A stretch of 64,000 nucleotides of DNA from Paracoccaceae bacterium (GTDB taxonomy: Bacteria > Pseudomonadota > Alphaproteobacteria > Rhodobacterales > Rhodobacteraceae): contig JANSYL010000011.1 of assembly GCA_024742455.1 (NCBI GenBank), positions 25,931 to 89,930 of the forward strand. Direction: 5' to 3'. Of the stretch, positions 1-8,973 are shown piece by piece. A model generated the notes under the pieces. The model did no database searches. It had not been told where the DNA came from and saw only the letters and a program-made list of their open reading frames with translations. How positions within the stretch are numbered: the stretch's first letter is position 1; each line of letters begins with the position of its first letter. The position numbers and the translations under genes are program-made.

Positions 1-1872
1 CAGTTTCCCGGTCGTCTTCATCCGGCCCTTGCCCGGCAGGCGCAGCGCCTCGATCGACAGCAGGTCGCCCCCGACGGATGTCCAGGCCAGCCCCGTCACC
101 ACGCCGATCTGGTCTTCCTTCTCGGCCAGGCCGAACTTGTGGCGGCGGACCCCCAACATGTCCTCAAGGCTTTCGGGCGTGACGACAACCTTGTCGGTTT
201 CCTTCTTGACGATCGTCGTCACGGCCTTGCGTGCAAGTTTCGCGATCTCGCGTTCAAGGTTCCGCACCCCCGCTTCGCGGGTGTAGTAGCGGATCACGTC
301 GGTCAGCGCGGCATCGGTCAGCTCGAACTCGGACTTCTTCAGCCCGTGGTTCTTCATCTGCTTCGACACCAGGTGCTGTTTGGCGATCTCGCGTTTCTCA
401 TCCTCGGTGTAGCCCGCCAGCGGGATGATCTCCATCCGGTCCAGAAGCGGACCAGGCATGTTGTAGGAGTTTGCCGTGGTCAGGAACATGACGTTGGAAA
501 GGTCGTATTCGACCTCGAGATAGTGATCGACAAAGGTCGAGTTCTGCTCGGGGTCCAGCACCTCGAGCATCGCACTGGCCGGATCGCCCCGGAAATCCTG
601 TCCCATCTTGTCGATCTCATCGAGCAGGATCAGCGGGTTGGTGGTTTTCGCCTTTTTCAGCGCCTGGATGATCTTGCCGGGCATGGACCCGATATAGGTC
701 CGGCGGTGGCCGCGGATCTCGGATTCGTCGCGCACCCCGCCAAGGCTGATGCGGATGAATTCGCGCCCGGTGGCCTTGGCGACCGATTTGCCGAGGCTGG
801 TCTTGCCCACGCCCGGGGGACCAACCAGACACAGGATCGGGCCCTTCAGCTTTTTCGACCTTTGCTGCACCGCCAGGTATTCGACGATGCGTTCCTTGAC
901 CTTTTCAAGCCCGTAATGGTCATCATCAAGAATGCGTTCGGCGCGGCCCAGGTCTTTCTTGACGCGCGATTTCACGCCCCAGGGGATCGACAGCATCCAG
1001 TCGAGGTAATTGCGCACCACCGTCGCCTCGGCCGACATGGGCGACATCGATTTCAGCTTCTTCAGCTCGGCGTCGGCTTTCTCGCGCGCCTCTTTTGACA
1101 GTTTCGTGGCCTCGATGCGTTCCTCGAGTTCCGCAATTTCACCGGCGCCATCGTCACCGTCGCCCAGTTCGCGCTGGATCGCCTTCATCTGTTCGTTGAG
1201 GTAATACTCGCGCTGCGTCCGCTCCATCTGCGATTTCACGCGGGTCTTGATCTTCTTTTCGACCTGCAGGACCGACATCTCGCCCTGCATCAGGCCATAG
1301 ACCTTTTCCAGCCGCTCGGAGACGGTCAGCGTTTGCAGAAGATCCTGCTTCTGGCCCACCTCGATGCCCAGATGGCCCGACACCAGGTCGGCCAGCTTGG
1401 CCGGGTCCGTGGCTTCGCTGATCGCGGTCAGCGCATCCTCGGGGATGTTCTTTTTCACCTTGGCGTAGCGTTCGAACTCCTGCGCCACCGATTTCAGGAG
1501 CGCGGTGATCGCGGCCTGGTCGCCCACCGCCTCGTCCAGCAGCACCGCGCGGGCCTCGAAAAAGGGATCGGTCGCGATGAATTCCTCGATCGACACGCGG
1601 GCGCGCCCTTCGACCAGCACCTTGACAGTGCCGTCGGGCAGTTTCAGCAGCTGCAGCACATTGGCCAGCACCCCGGTGCGATAGATGCCGTCGGCGGTCG
1701 GGTCATCGACGGCAGGGTCGATCTGGCTGGACAGCAGGATCTGCTTGTCGTCCTGCATCACCTCTTCGAGCGCGCGCACCGATTTCTCGCGGCCAACGAA
1801 AAGCGGCACGATCATATGCGGGAATACCACGATGTCGCGCAGGGGCAGGACGGGGAAGGTATCTTGGTTCAC
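1..1872 (-). CDS. lon: ATP-dependent protease Lon, 5' part (624 residues in window)
   Basis: This is the cytoplasmic AAA+ serine protease that degrades misfolded and regulatory proteins. The GTG start at 1872 is chosen because an upstream in-frame ATG runs into a stop after seven codons and because AAGGCAAG precedes it. The N-terminus reads [20 protein letters not shown], the usual start of the Lon substrate-binding domain. The Walker A motif GPPGVGKTS lies at about residues 351-359, near its position in other Lon proteins, and a Walker B region with DEIDKMG follows at about 415. The reading frame stays open to base 1. The Ser-Lys protease dyad, normally near residues 680-720, lies outside the window, so integrity of the protease domain cannot be judged. 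Family assignment is secure. Confidence 0.96.
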   Translation of the reverse strand, partial: MNQDTFPVLPLRDIVVFPHMIVPLFVGREKSVRALEEVMQDDKQILLSSQIDPAVDDPTADGIYRTGVLANVLQLLKLPDGTVKVLVEGRARVSIEEFIATDPFFEARAVLLDEAVGDQAAITALLKSVAQEFERYAKVKKNIPEDALTAISEATDPAKLADLVSGHLGIEVGQKQDLLQTLTVSERLEKVYGLMQGEMSVLQVEKKIKTRVKSQMERTQREYYLNEQMKAIQRELGDGDDGAGEIAELEERIEATKLSKEAREKADAELKKLKSMSPMSAEATVVRNYLDWMLSIPWGVKSRVKKDLGRAERILDDDHYGLEKVKERIVEYLAVQQRSKKLKGPILCLVGPPGVGKTSLGKSVAKATGREFIRISLGGVRDESEIRGHRRTYIGSMPGKIIQALKKAKTTNPLILLDEIDKMGQDFRGDPASAMLEVLDPEQNSTFVDHYLEVEYDLSNVMFLTTANSYNMPGPLLDRMEIIPLAGYTEDEKREIAKQHLVSKQMKNHGLKKSEFELTDAALTDVIRYYTREAGVRNLEREIAKLARKAVTTIVKKETDKVVVTPESLEDMLGVRRHKFGLAEKEDQIGVVTGLAWTSVGGDLLSIEALRLPGKGRMKTTGKL

Positions 1873-2182
1873 TGGCTCTTGCCTTCTTTCATTTTGGCAA
1901 AGGGGTGCGGCCCTGGCCTGGCAGCAGCACGCGCCCCTTCCGGGTAACGAAACGTTAACGTGGGGCAGCGGGCGACCGGTTTCAACCGAAGGCACGCAGC
2001 CATGCTTGCGCTGCAGCGTGGCGGGGTCAGGCGGCGAACACAAGCCCCGCGCGGCCAAGGGGGCCGTCCATGCACAGGTTTCCGGGGACAGTCCCATCCC
2101 CCGGGCAAGGCCGCGAGTATTGACGCGGGCACACAGGCCCTAAAACGTGCCCTGCCCCGCCGAAGAACCGAAGGACGACCCG
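1873..2182. other. Divergent intergenic region between lon and a small membrane protein gene
   Basis: No gene is supported in these 310 bases. Both flanking genes start outward from it, so it should hold two promoters. The one clear signal is the perfect 10-bp palindrome ACGTTAACGT at 1952-1961, about 80 bases upstream of the lon start and preceded by AACGA. A CCGGGG/CCCCGG inverted repeat lies around 2082-2104. No heat-shock promoter could be recognised by eye. Confidence 0.6.
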
Positions 2183-2578
2183 ATGATCGCTGCCACCGCC
2201 CTGATCCTGACCGCGCTGCTGTTCGGCGGCATGACCTTTTTCAGCCTCGGCTTCGCGCCGGTGCTGTTCAAACAACTGCCGATGGACCAGGTGCGGCCGC
2301 TGCTGCGCGGCACGTTCCCCTATTACTACCTCGCGGTGATCGGGCTTGGCGGTGCTGCCGCCGCCGTTGCGGCCTTCGCCGATCCGCTGGCCGGTGGGCT
2401 GCTGGCCGCCATCGCGCTGAGCACGGTCTATGCGCGCCAGGTCCTGATGCACCAGATCAATGCCGCAACCGACCGGCGCGACACGGGCACTTTCGGGCGG
2501 CTGCATGGCCTGTCGGTGGTGATCCAGCTGGTCCAGATCGGGCTGGCCGGGTGGGCGGTGGTGATCCTCGCCGCCTAG
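2183..2578 (+). CDS. Small four-helix membrane protein, DUF4149-like
   Basis: A 131-residue integral membrane protein. The start at 2183 is preferred over the in-frame ATG at 2147 because GAAGGACGA precedes it and the hydrophobic helix then begins at residue 2. Four hydrophobic stretches are visible, at roughly residues 2-22, 45-65, 68-85 and 110-130. The second loop carries a PYYY element and the third ends in YARQVLMHQINAATD, a layout like that of DUF4149-type membrane proteins, whose function is unknown. The gene converges on a secreted-protein gene and the two stop codons overlap by 4 bases. The family assignment is tentative. Confidence 0.7.
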   Translation: MIAATALILTALLFGGMTFFSLGFAPVLFKQLPMDQVRPLLRGTFPYYYLAVIGLGGAAAAVAAFADPLAGGLLAAIALSTVYARQVLMHQINAATDRRDTGTFGRLHGLSVVIQLVQIGLAGWAVVILAA

Positions 2579-3171
2579 CGGGTCAGCGTCACGGCACGGT
2601 CGGCGAAGATCGTCATGCCCTGCATGGTCCCGCTGAAGGTCATCCGGCCCGACAGGGTGTTTTCATCGACGGCAAACAGGACGGTCTGAAACACCACGGT
2701 GCCGCCCGTTTCCTCCATCGGGACATCGCCCATCATGCTCAGCACCGGCAGGTCGCCCGCGTCACAGCCGAGCGGGGTGGCCAGCGATGCGGCATCGGGG
2801 CCGGGTGCAGGCAGTTGGCCCACCAGGCTTTCGGGCACGGTCATCCCGGCATCCGGCACCTCGTCCAGCGTGCTGAGCGTGGCGGGCACCTCGGGGAATT
2901 CACCGCCCGACATGACCAGGTTGCCATCGACAAGATCGATCTGCATCGCGGCCGGTGCCTCGGTCGGCATCGGCATCGCCATCATCTGCATTCCGCCCTG
3001 AAACATCCACATGTTGCCCGCGCCATTGGCCGCCGTCCAGGCACCGGTAAGCGCCGGGGCGACATCGCGGTCATAGGCGCGGGGGCGGACATCGCAGCCA
3101 TCAAACGCGGCCCCTGCAGTGGGCAGAAAGGTCAGGGCCATGGCGGTGATCATCAGGGGGCGCAGGGTCAT
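2575..3171 (-). CDS. Exported hypothetical protein
   Basis: A 198-residue protein with a clear Sec signal peptide (hydrophobic residues 5-22, likely cleavage after AGAA). The mature part contains a CDVRPRAYDRDVAPALTGAW segment, a methionine-rich stretch (MWMFQGGMQMMAMPMPT, about residues 54-70) and then beta-rich sequence. The Met-rich stretch resembles Cu(I)-binding loops, but no copper protein family is recognised and there is no copper-resistance context. It is the gene downstream of tgt on the same strand, separated by 176 bases that contain a strong hairpin. Function unknown. Confidence 0.75.
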   Translation of the reverse strand: MTLRPLMITAMALTFLPTAGAAFDGCDVRPRAYDRDVAPALTGAWTAANGAGNMWMFQGGMQMMAMPMPTEAPAAMQIDLVDGNLVMSGGEFPEVPATLSTLDEVPDAGMTVPESLVGQLPAPGPDAASLATPLGCDAGDLPVLSMMGDVPMEETGGTVVFQTVLFAVDENTLSGRMTFSGTMQGMTIFADRAVTLTR

Positions 3172-3241
3172 GGGTGTCTCCGATGCGTCAGCTGTCGGGC
3201 GCAGGAAAGCACAGCGTACGTCCGTTGCGAAGGGCGGGTTT

Positions 3242-3279
3242 CCCCGCCCCCGGCTGTGACGAAAACGCCGGGGGCGGGG
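3242..3279. repeat. 13-bp perfect hairpin (REP-like element, copy 1)
   Basis: The arms CCCCGCCCCCGGC (3242-3254) and GCCGGGGGCGGGG (3267-3279) are exact reverse complements around a 12-base loop. The hairpin lies between the end of tgt and the next minus-strand gene. No T-run follows on either strand, so it is not a textbook intrinsic terminator. A very similar hairpin occurs at 42853-42885, which suggests a dispersed palindromic element. Confidence 0.7.
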
Positions 3280-3347
3280 CTATTCATAAAAACCGGGGCA
3301 CAAATCTGGAAATCCGCACGCCGACAAATGCACGTCAGGCGCCCGCA

Positions 3348-4478
3348 TCAAAGCGGCTCGATATCGCCCTCTGCCCGCATGGCATGGAATGCCGCCTCGA
3401 AAGCGGCAAACCGGTCTTCGGCGATGGCCGCGCGCATGCCTGCCATCAGCTCCTGGTAGTAATGCAGGTTGTGCCAGGTCAGCAGCATGCCCGAGATCAT
3501 TTCGCCCGCGCGGAACACATGGTGCAGGTAGGCGCGCGAATAGCCCTGGCAGGCCGGGCAGGTACAGGCCTCGTCCAGCGGCCGGGGGTCATCGGCATGG
3601 CGGGCGTTCTTGAGGTTCACCTGCCCGCGCCGCGTCCAGGCCTGCCCGGTCCGCCCCGACCGCGACGGCAGCACGCAATCCATCATGTCGATGCCGCGCG
3701 CCACCGCGCCCACGATGTCATCGGGCTTGCCCACCCCCATGAGATAACGGGGCTTGTCCGCGGGCAACTGACCGGCGGCATGATCGAGACAGCCGAACAT
3801 GGCCTCCTGCCCCTCGCCCACGGCCAGCCCGCCGACGGCATAGCCGTCAAAGCCGATCTCGCGCAGCGCCCCGGCGCTCTCGGCGCGCAGGTCCTCCTCC
3901 AGCCCGCCCTGCTGGATGCCGAACAGCGCGTGGCCCGGCCGGTCACCGAACGCGTCTTTCGACCGTTTCGCCCAGCGCATGCTGAGCTGCATGGACGCCG
4001 CGATCCGGTCGCGGTCGGCGGGCAGCGCGGGGCATTCATCGAAACACATCACGATGTCGGACCCGAGCAGGCGCTGGATCTCCATCGACCGTTCCGGGGT
4101 CAGATGATGCTTTGACCCGTCGATATGGGACCGGAACGTCACCCCCTCCTCGGTCAGGGTGCGCAGCTCGGCCAGGCTCATCACCTGGAACCCGCCGCTG
4201 TCGGTCAGGATGGGCCTTTCCCAGTTCATGAACCGGTGCAGCCCGCCGAGCGCCGCGATCCGTTCCGCCGTGGGCCGCAGCATCAGATGGTAGGTGTTTC
4301 CAAGCAGGATATCGGCGCCCGTCGCCGCCACGCTGTCGGGCAGCATGGCCTTGACCGTTGCCGCCGTGCCCACCGGCATGAAGGCAGGCGTGCGGATCGG
4401 ACCACGTGGCGTCGAGATGACGCCCGTGCGGGCCGCGCCGGACGTCGCCTTGAGCGTGAAGGAAAAACGATCGGTCAT
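3348..4478 (-). CDS. tgt: Queuine tRNA-ribosyltransferase
   Basis: tRNA-guanine transglycosylase, 376 residues, exchanges guanine-34 for preQ1 in GU(N) anticodon tRNAs during queuosine synthesis. The start at 4478 gives [14 protein letters not shown], where the family normally begins; the longer in-frame extension upstream is antisense to the next gene and is rejected. Visible family features are [10 protein letters not shown] (substrate-binding Asp), FDECPA, and the [14 protein letters not shown] segment with the nucleophilic Asp. The zinc site is CTCPAC with a later His in TWHNLHYY. The gene diverges from a cyclic-nucleotide-binding protein gene with a 96-base gap. No other queuosine gene is in view. 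Confidence 0.96.
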   Translation of the reverse strand: MTDRFSFTLKATSGAARTGVISTPRGPIRTPAFMPVGTAATVKAMLPDSVAATGADILLGNTYHLMLRPTAERIAALGGLHRFMNWERPILTDSGGFQVMSLAELRTLTEEGVTFRSHIDGSKHHLTPERSMEIQRLLGSDIVMCFDECPALPADRDRIAASMQLSMRWAKRSKDAFGDRPGHALFGIQQGGLEEDLRAESAGALREIGFDGYAVGGLAVGEGQEAMFGCLDHAAGQLPADKPRYLMGVGKPDDIVGAVARGIDMMDCVLPSRSGRTGQAWTRRGQVNLKNARHADDPRPLDEACTCPACQGYSRAYLHHVFRAGEMISGMLLTWHNLHYYQELMAGMRAAIAEDRFAAFEAAFHAMRAEGDIEPL

Positions 4479-4574
4479 GGCCCCCGGCGCTACAACCCGC
4501 GCCCGGCACGTGCAAGCGGGGCGATTGACCCGGCGCGCCCTGCGCATATTGTGCGGCGCGGGGGCACGGTTCAC

Positions 4575-5207
4575 ATGACACTCATCGACGCCATCGGGTT
4601 TCTCGCTGCCGGGCTGGTCTTTCTGACCTTCTGGATGAAGACGCTTCTGGCGCTGCGCGTGGTCGCCATCGCCTCCAACATCGTTTTCGCGGCCTACGGG
4701 GCGCTGGCCGATCTGACGCCGATCCTGCTGTTGCACCTGCTGCTGTTGCCGCTGAACCTGTACCGGACCTGGGAACAGACGCGGCTGATGCGGCGGATCG
4801 AGGCCGCGCTGAGCGCCCCGCCGCAGGTCGAGATGCTTCTGCCCTACATGAAGGCACGTCGTGTCGACGCCGGAACGATGCTGTTTCGCAAGGGCGACGC
4901 GGCCGATTGCCTGTTCTATGTCGAAAGCGGCACGGTGGAGATCCCCGAGGTCGGGGCAAAGATCGGCCCCGGCGGGCTTTTCGGAGAGATGGGTCTGTTC
5001 AACCGCTCCGGCACCCGCACCGCCAGCGCCGTGATGAAAGAGGGCGGGCGGCTCTGCGCCATCGACCGCGATACGATCCTGCGGCTCTGCCGGACCGAAC
5101 CCGATTTCGGGCTTGCCCTGGCGCGGCTGATGGCCGACCGCATCAATCCGCCCCCGGCATCGGTATCGGAACCCGCCGAAAGCGCGTCGGACCTGCCCGC
5201 CCGCTGA
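4575..5207 (+). CDS. Membrane-anchored cyclic-nucleotide-binding-domain protein
   Basis: A 210-residue protein. Residues 1-65 are strongly hydrophobic, with two to three membrane segments ending in a leucine-rich stretch ([14 protein letters not shown]). Residues 80-190 form a cNMP-binding fold of the Crp/popeye type: [22 protein letters not shown], then a GLFGEMGLF phosphate-binding cassette and RTASA. There is no helix-turn-helix, so it is not a DNA-binding Crp/Fnr regulator; a membrane-bound sensor is the simplest reading. ATG 4575 is chosen because the longer frame upstream lies antisense to tgt. The ligand (cAMP, cGMP or none) cannot be told from sequence. Confidence 0.85.
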   Translation: MTLIDAIGFLAAGLVFLTFWMKTLLALRVVAIASNIVFAAYGALADLTPILLLHLLLLPLNLYRTWEQTRLMRRIEAALSAPPQVEMLLPYMKARRVDAGTMLFRKGDAADCLFYVESGTVEIPEVGAKIGPGGLFGEMGLFNRSGTRTASAVMKEGGRLCAIDRDTILRLCRTEPDFGLALARLMADRINPPPASVSEPAESASDLPAR

Positions 5208-5344
5208 GGGCGCGCGGCCCCTATCGACATGTCGCATGGCCGTGTTAGGCCCGTGACGCGACTCGCGCCGCCCGGCATGCGGCCACCCTGTATCACCCGC
5301 AGACCCGCCCGGCCGCGGGCCCGGACTTGGAAAGGCACGCGCCG

Positions 5345-6730
5345 ATGACCGAAACCCTGACCCTGGGATGGGAGGAATGGGTGGCTCTGCCCGATCTCGG
5401 CCTGCCCGCGCTCAAGGCCAAGGTCGATACCGGGGCGCGCACCTCGGCGCTTCATGCGTTCGACATCGAACCTTTCGGCCCCGCCGGCAGGCCCAAGCTG
5501 CGGTTCGCGATACACCCGATCCCGAACCGGCTGGACCTGACCATCGCCTGTTCGGCCGCCATCAAGGACCGGCGCGAGGTGACCAGTTCGAACGCCGAGA
5601 CCGAGTTGCGCTACGTGATCGAAACGCCCCTGCGCATCGGCGATGCGCAGGTGCCGGTCGAGATCACCCTGACCGACCGGACCGCCATGGCCTACCGGAT
5701 GCTTCTGGGACGCCAGGCGATCCAGCCCGACTGGGTGGTCAGCCCGACCGAAAGCTTCTGCCAGCCCCGGCTCAGCTACGACATCTATTCCACGGCCGAG
5801 GTCAAGGCGGTGGCCCCGAAACGCCCCCTGCGCATCGCGGTCCTGAGCCGGGAGGACAATTATTCCACCCGCCGCCTCGTGGACGAGGGCGAGGAACGCG
5901 GCCACACCGTCGAGGTCATCAATACCACGCGCTGCTACATGGCGATCAACGCGCTGGCGACCGAGATCTTCTACGATGGCAAACGCCTGCCCCGCTATGA
6001 CGCCGTCATCCCGCGCATCGGGGCCAGCATCACCGCCTATGGCACCGCGGTTCTGCGGCAGTTCGAAACCATCGGAACCTATTGCATCAACGGCTCCGCC
6101 GGGATCACCGCCAGCCGCGACAAGCTGCATGCCCATCAGATGCTGGCCCGCCACAAGATCGGCATGCCGATGACCGCCTTCGCCGCCAGCCCGATGGACA
6201 CCGACAACCTGATCGGGCTGGTGGGCAACGCGCCCCTGATCGTGAAACTGCTGGAATCGACGCAAGGAAAGGGCGTGGTGCTGGCCGAGACCAAGAAGGC
6301 CGCGCAATCGGTGATCGACGCTTTCCGGGGGCTGCGCGCGAATTTCCTGGTGCAGGGATTCGTGCAGGAAGCCGCGGGCGAGGATGTGCGCTGTCTTGTC
6401 GTCGATGGAAAGGTCGTGGCGGCGATGAAACGCACGGCGGCGGGCGATGATTTCCGGTCGAACCTGCACCGGGGCGGCAGCGCGGTATCGGTCAGGATCA
6501 CCAAACCCGAACGCGAGGCAGCCGTGCGCGCGGCCCGGGTGTTCGGCCTGGGGCTGGCGGGGGTGGACCTGTTGCGCTCCGATGACGGGCCGAAAGTGCT
6601 CGAAGTCAATTCCTCGCCCGGCTTCCAGGGCATCGACGAGGCGACGGGCAAGAACATCGCGGCCCTGCTTTACGATGCGCTGGAAAAGAAGGTCCGCCCG
6701 CAACCCATCCGAAAGCGCAAGTTGGTTTAG
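5345..6730 (+). CDS. RimK-type ATP-grasp ligase with N-terminal retropepsin-like (RimB/Zn_protease) domain
   Basis: A 461-residue two-domain protein. Residues 1-150 match the RimB-type domain once called ATP-dependent zinc protease, with the aspartic-protease-like motif [11 protein letters not shown] at about 31-41. Residues about 170-455 are an ATP-grasp ligase of the RimK family, with [11 protein letters not shown], the ATP-binding [14 protein letters not shown] segment and the metal-binding [12 protein letters not shown]. RimK adds glutamates to the C-terminus of ribosomal protein S6 in Escherichia coli; the actual target here is not shown by sequence. ATG 5345 is the first ATG near the domain start and follows GGAAAGGCAC. 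The fusion joins functions that are separate genes in many bacteria. Confidence 0.9.
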   Translation: MTETLTLGWEEWVALPDLGLPALKAKVDTGARTSALHAFDIEPFGPAGRPKLRFAIHPIPNRLDLTIACSAAIKDRREVTSSNAETELRYVIETPLRIGDAQVPVEITLTDRTAMAYRMLLGRQAIQPDWVVSPTESFCQPRLSYDIYSTAEVKAVAPKRPLRIAVLSREDNYSTRRLVDEGEERGHTVEVINTTRCYMAINALATEIFYDGKRLPRYDAVIPRIGASITAYGTAVLRQFETIGTYCINGSAGITASRDKLHAHQMLARHKIGMPMTAFAASPMDTDNLIGLVGNAPLIVKLLESTQGKGVVLAETKKAAQSVIDAFRGLRANFLVQGFVQEAAGEDVRCLVVDGKVVAAMKRTAAGDDFRSNLHRGGSAVSVRITKPEREAAVRAARVFGLGLAGVDLLRSDDGPKVLEVNSSPGFQGIDEATGKNIAALLYDALEKKVRPQPIRKRKLV

Positions 6731-6736
6731 GCAGGC

Positions 6737-7552
6737 CTAGGCAGTTGCCGCGACGAAATGAACCTGCGCCGGCACGCGCATCTCGCCTGCCACTTCATAT
6801 GCGCCAAGGGTGTCGCGCAGGGCGTCCTGCACGGCGGCCCTGACCTCGGGCGTCAGGCGTCCCGCCTCCTTTTCCATCCGCAGGCGCCCGGCGGCAGCGC
6901 CGATGGTCATCTGCATCTTCGTCATCCCCTCCAGCCCGCCCATGGGCGTCAGGTCAAGGTCGACCGTGTCGATCTCGGCCCGCCATCCCGCATCCGTCAG
7001 CACGGTTTGCAGGTCGTGTGCATCGGCGAACCGCAGCGGCCCCGGGGCCTTTGGATCGGCGCCGGGCGGCGGCCCGAGCACGCGCGCGGCAGCGGCGGCG
7101 GGCGCTGAGAAATACGGATTGGCCTCGCGCGCGCCCCAACAGGCCAGGTGCATCCGCGCGCCGGGTTCCATCGCGGCGCGCAGATTGGCGAAGGCGGCGG
7201 GGCTGTCGCGAAAGAACATCACCCCGAAAAGCGAGAGCGCGGCGTCAAAGAGCGGGCTGTCGAACCGCACCTCCTGCGCATCAGCCTCGATCACCGTGAC
7301 GTTCCCGGGCGAACGCATGCGGGCCCGGGCGGCGAAGGGCGGCGCGATCTCGACCCCGGTGACATGGCCCGTGGGACCCACGGCCTCGGCTGCACGAACA
7401 AGCGAGATACCTGCACCCGGCCCGATATCGAGGACATGCTGGCCGGGTGACAGGGCCGCGCGACGCAGCAATTCGTCCAGCACTGGTGCATGCGCGGCGT
7501 CGGTCTGGGCCTCGGCGCGCAGCCAGGGTCCCGCCATCGCGTTCCAGTCCAT
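6737..7552 (-). CDS. Class I SAM-dependent methyltransferase
   Basis: A 271-residue soluble protein with a UbiE/methyltransferase-11-like Rossmann fold. The SAM-binding glycine-rich motif I is VLDIGPGAGISL at about residues 42-53; motif II is VTGVEIAPPF and the motif III region is VIEADAQEVRFDSPLFDAALSLFGVMFF. The start at 7552 gives MDWNAMAGPWLRAEA; the longer in-frame N-terminus would run into the divergent promoter region and has no ribosome binding site. It converges on the RimK gene with 6 bases between stop codons. The substrate is unknown. Confidence 0.82.
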   Translation of the reverse strand: MDWNAMAGPWLRAEAQTDAAHAPVLDELLRRAALSPGQHVLDIGPGAGISLVRAAEAVGPTGHVTGVEIAPPFAARARMRSPGNVTVIEADAQEVRFDSPLFDAALSLFGVMFFRDSPAAFANLRAAMEPGARMHLACWGAREANPYFSAPAAAAARVLGPPPGADPKAPGPLRFADAHDLQTVLTDAGWRAEIDTVDLDLTPMGGLEGMTKMQMTIGAAAGRLRMEKEAGRLTPEVRAAVQDALRDTLGAYEVAGEMRVPAQVHFVAATA

Positions 7553-7690
7553 ACCGCCGCCTCCCCGCGCCTGCACGAACCCCGATCCTGCCCCGGATCG
7601 CACCCCGAGGCCAGAGCGTCGCCGGGACCCTTTACCGTTCCGCGCGTAATCCTTATATCTTTGGTCAAGCATTCCGCAGGAGACGCGCAC

Positions 7691-8053
7691 GTGTCAGAGC
7701 CACAGCCGCACCTCGAAGGGGCCCCGCTGATCCAGCCCTCGTCGATCGATCATCCGCTGTATGATAAGATCGTCGAGGCCTGCCGGTCGGTATTTGACCC
7801 CGAGATCCCCGTCAACATCTTCGATCTGGGCCTGGTCTATACCATCGACATCGGCGCCGATAACGCGGTCAACGTGACCATGACGCTGACGGCACCGGGC
7901 TGTCCGGTGGCGGGTGAGATGCCGGGATGGGTGGCCGATGCGATCGAGCCGCTGGAGGGCGTGAAACATGTCGATGTTCACCTGACCTGGGATCCGCCCT
8001 GGGGGATGGACATGATGTCGGACGAGGCGCGGCTGGAACTGGGGTTCATGTAA
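7691..8053 (+). CDS. SufT-like DUF59 (MIP18) iron-sulfur assembly protein
   Basis: A 120-residue single-domain DUF59/MIP18 protein. GTG 7691 is the chosen start, with AGGAGACGC just upstream. Family features are VFDPEIPVNIFDLGLVYTI, TLTAPGCPVAGEMP (conserved Cys) and LTWDPPWGMDMMSDEARLELG. Homologues sit in suf operons and help to mature Fe-S proteins. Here the next gene, 57 bases downstream, encodes an A-type Fe-S carrier, which supports the same role. The main sufBCD operon is not in the window. PaaD-type proteins share the fold but belong to phenylacetate operons, which are absent here. Confidence 0.9.
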   Translation: MSEPQPHLEGAPLIQPSSIDHPLYDKIVEACRSVFDPEIPVNIFDLGLVYTIDIGADNAVNVTMTLTAPGCPVAGEMPGWVADAIEPLEGVKHVDVHLTWDPPWGMDMMSDEARLELGFM

Positions 8054-8110
8054 GCCGGGCTTGAGGACCGGGGGCGCCACGCCTAGGTTCAGGGGGACAA
8101 GGAGACAGCC

Positions 8111-8488
8111 ATGTTCGGTATTCCAGGCAAGCAAGCGGTCAGCATCACCCCGGCGGCGGCGAAACAGATCGCCAGGCTGATGGACAAGGACGGCCACCAG
8201 GGCCTGCGCATCGGCGTCAAGAAAGGCGGCTGCGCGGGCATGGAATACACCATGGATTACGTCACCGAGATCGATCCCCATGACGAAGTGGTCGAACAGG
8301 AAGGGGCACGGGTGATGATCGCGCCGATGGCGCAGATGTTCCTGTTCGGCACCGAGATCGACTATGAGGTTTCGCTGCTGGAGGCGGGGTTCAAGTTCCG
8401 CAACCCCAACGTGACCGATGCCTGTGGCTGCGGCGAGTCGATCAAGTTCAAGGATGTCGAAGAACTGAAAGCCGAACAGGGGCAATAG
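8111..8488 (+). CDS. A-type Fe-S carrier (SufA/IscA/HesB family)
   Basis: A 125-residue A-type Fe-S cluster carrier. The three conserved cluster ligands are C41 (GGCAGMEY) and C105 and C107 (ACGCGES). The N-terminus ITPAAAKQIARLM is typical. ATG 8111 follows AAGGAGACAG. It lies in the same orientation just after the DUF59 gene, and a TfoX-like gene begins four bases after its stop, so the three probably form one transcription unit. Whether it acts in housekeeping or stress assembly cannot be told here. Confidence 0.93.
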   Translation: MFGIPGKQAVSITPAAAKQIARLMDKDGHQGLRIGVKKGGCAGMEYTMDYVTEIDPHDEVVEQEGARVMIAPMAQMFLFGTEIDYEVSLLEAGFKFRNPNVTDACGCGESIKFKDVEELKAEQGQ

Positions 8489-8492
8489 GCGC

Positions 8493-8807
8493 GTGCCCGA
8501 CACGACCTTCTACAGGGACCTTTTCGAGCCCCTTGGCACCATAACCACGCGCAAAATGATGGGCGGCACGGTGTTTTACGCCGATGGCCGGCTGTTTGCG
8601 ACCGTTCATGGCGACGGGCGGCTTTTCCTGCGGACCAAGGCCGCATTGGCAGAGCGGCTGGAGGCGGATGGCGAAACGCAACTGACCTGGGCCCGCCCGT
8701 CAGACGGGCATGTGCAGGCCATGGGGTACTGGTCACTGCCCGATGCGGCCCTGGAGGATCCCGACCTGGCCTGTGCGCTGGCGCGGGAGGCCCTGGCGGA
8801 AGCCTAG
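8493..8807 (+). CDS. TfoX N-terminal-domain protein
   Basis: A 104-residue protein equal to the TfoX N-terminal domain alone: RDLFEPLGTITTRKMMGGTVFYADGRLFA followed by KAALAERLEA. Full TfoX/Sxy proteins govern competence in gammaproteobacteria, but single-domain forms are common and of unknown role. GTG 8493 is four bases after the preceding stop, which points to translational coupling with the Fe-S carrier gene. No DNA-uptake genes are nearby, so a competence role is not supported. Confidence 0.85.
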   Translation: MPDTTFYRDLFEPLGTITTRKMMGGTVFYADGRLFATVHGDGRLFLRTKAALAERLEADGETQLTWARPSDGHVQAMGYWSLPDAALEDPDLACALAREALAEA

Positions 8808-8973
8808 CAGACGGTGGGAAAACAGCGCGACACCGGCGGCGCTATGCACATGGTGCTGCGCGACGCCCGTATTTGCGGATAGATGAAGCGGGCGGCCATG
8901 GGGGCCCTATGGCCGTTGCTTGACCACCCGGGCCGCAGTTGCGATGCCGGGGGGGTCAACAGAAAGGAGTGCC

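Noticed and set aside
3242..3279. Intrinsic terminator for tgt
   Set aside because: The stem is very strong, but no T-run follows on the minus strand. It is reported as a palindromic element.
1960..3459. Open frame of 499 codons on the plus strand
   Set aside because: It runs across the small membrane protein gene in another frame and antisense to the secreted-protein gene. Its product is Arg/His/Gly-rich with no recognisable domain, as expected for high-GC shadows.
4916..6703. 595-codon minus-strand frame
   Set aside because: It is antisense to the RimK-type gene and the cyclic-nucleotide-binding gene, both of which have clear domains.
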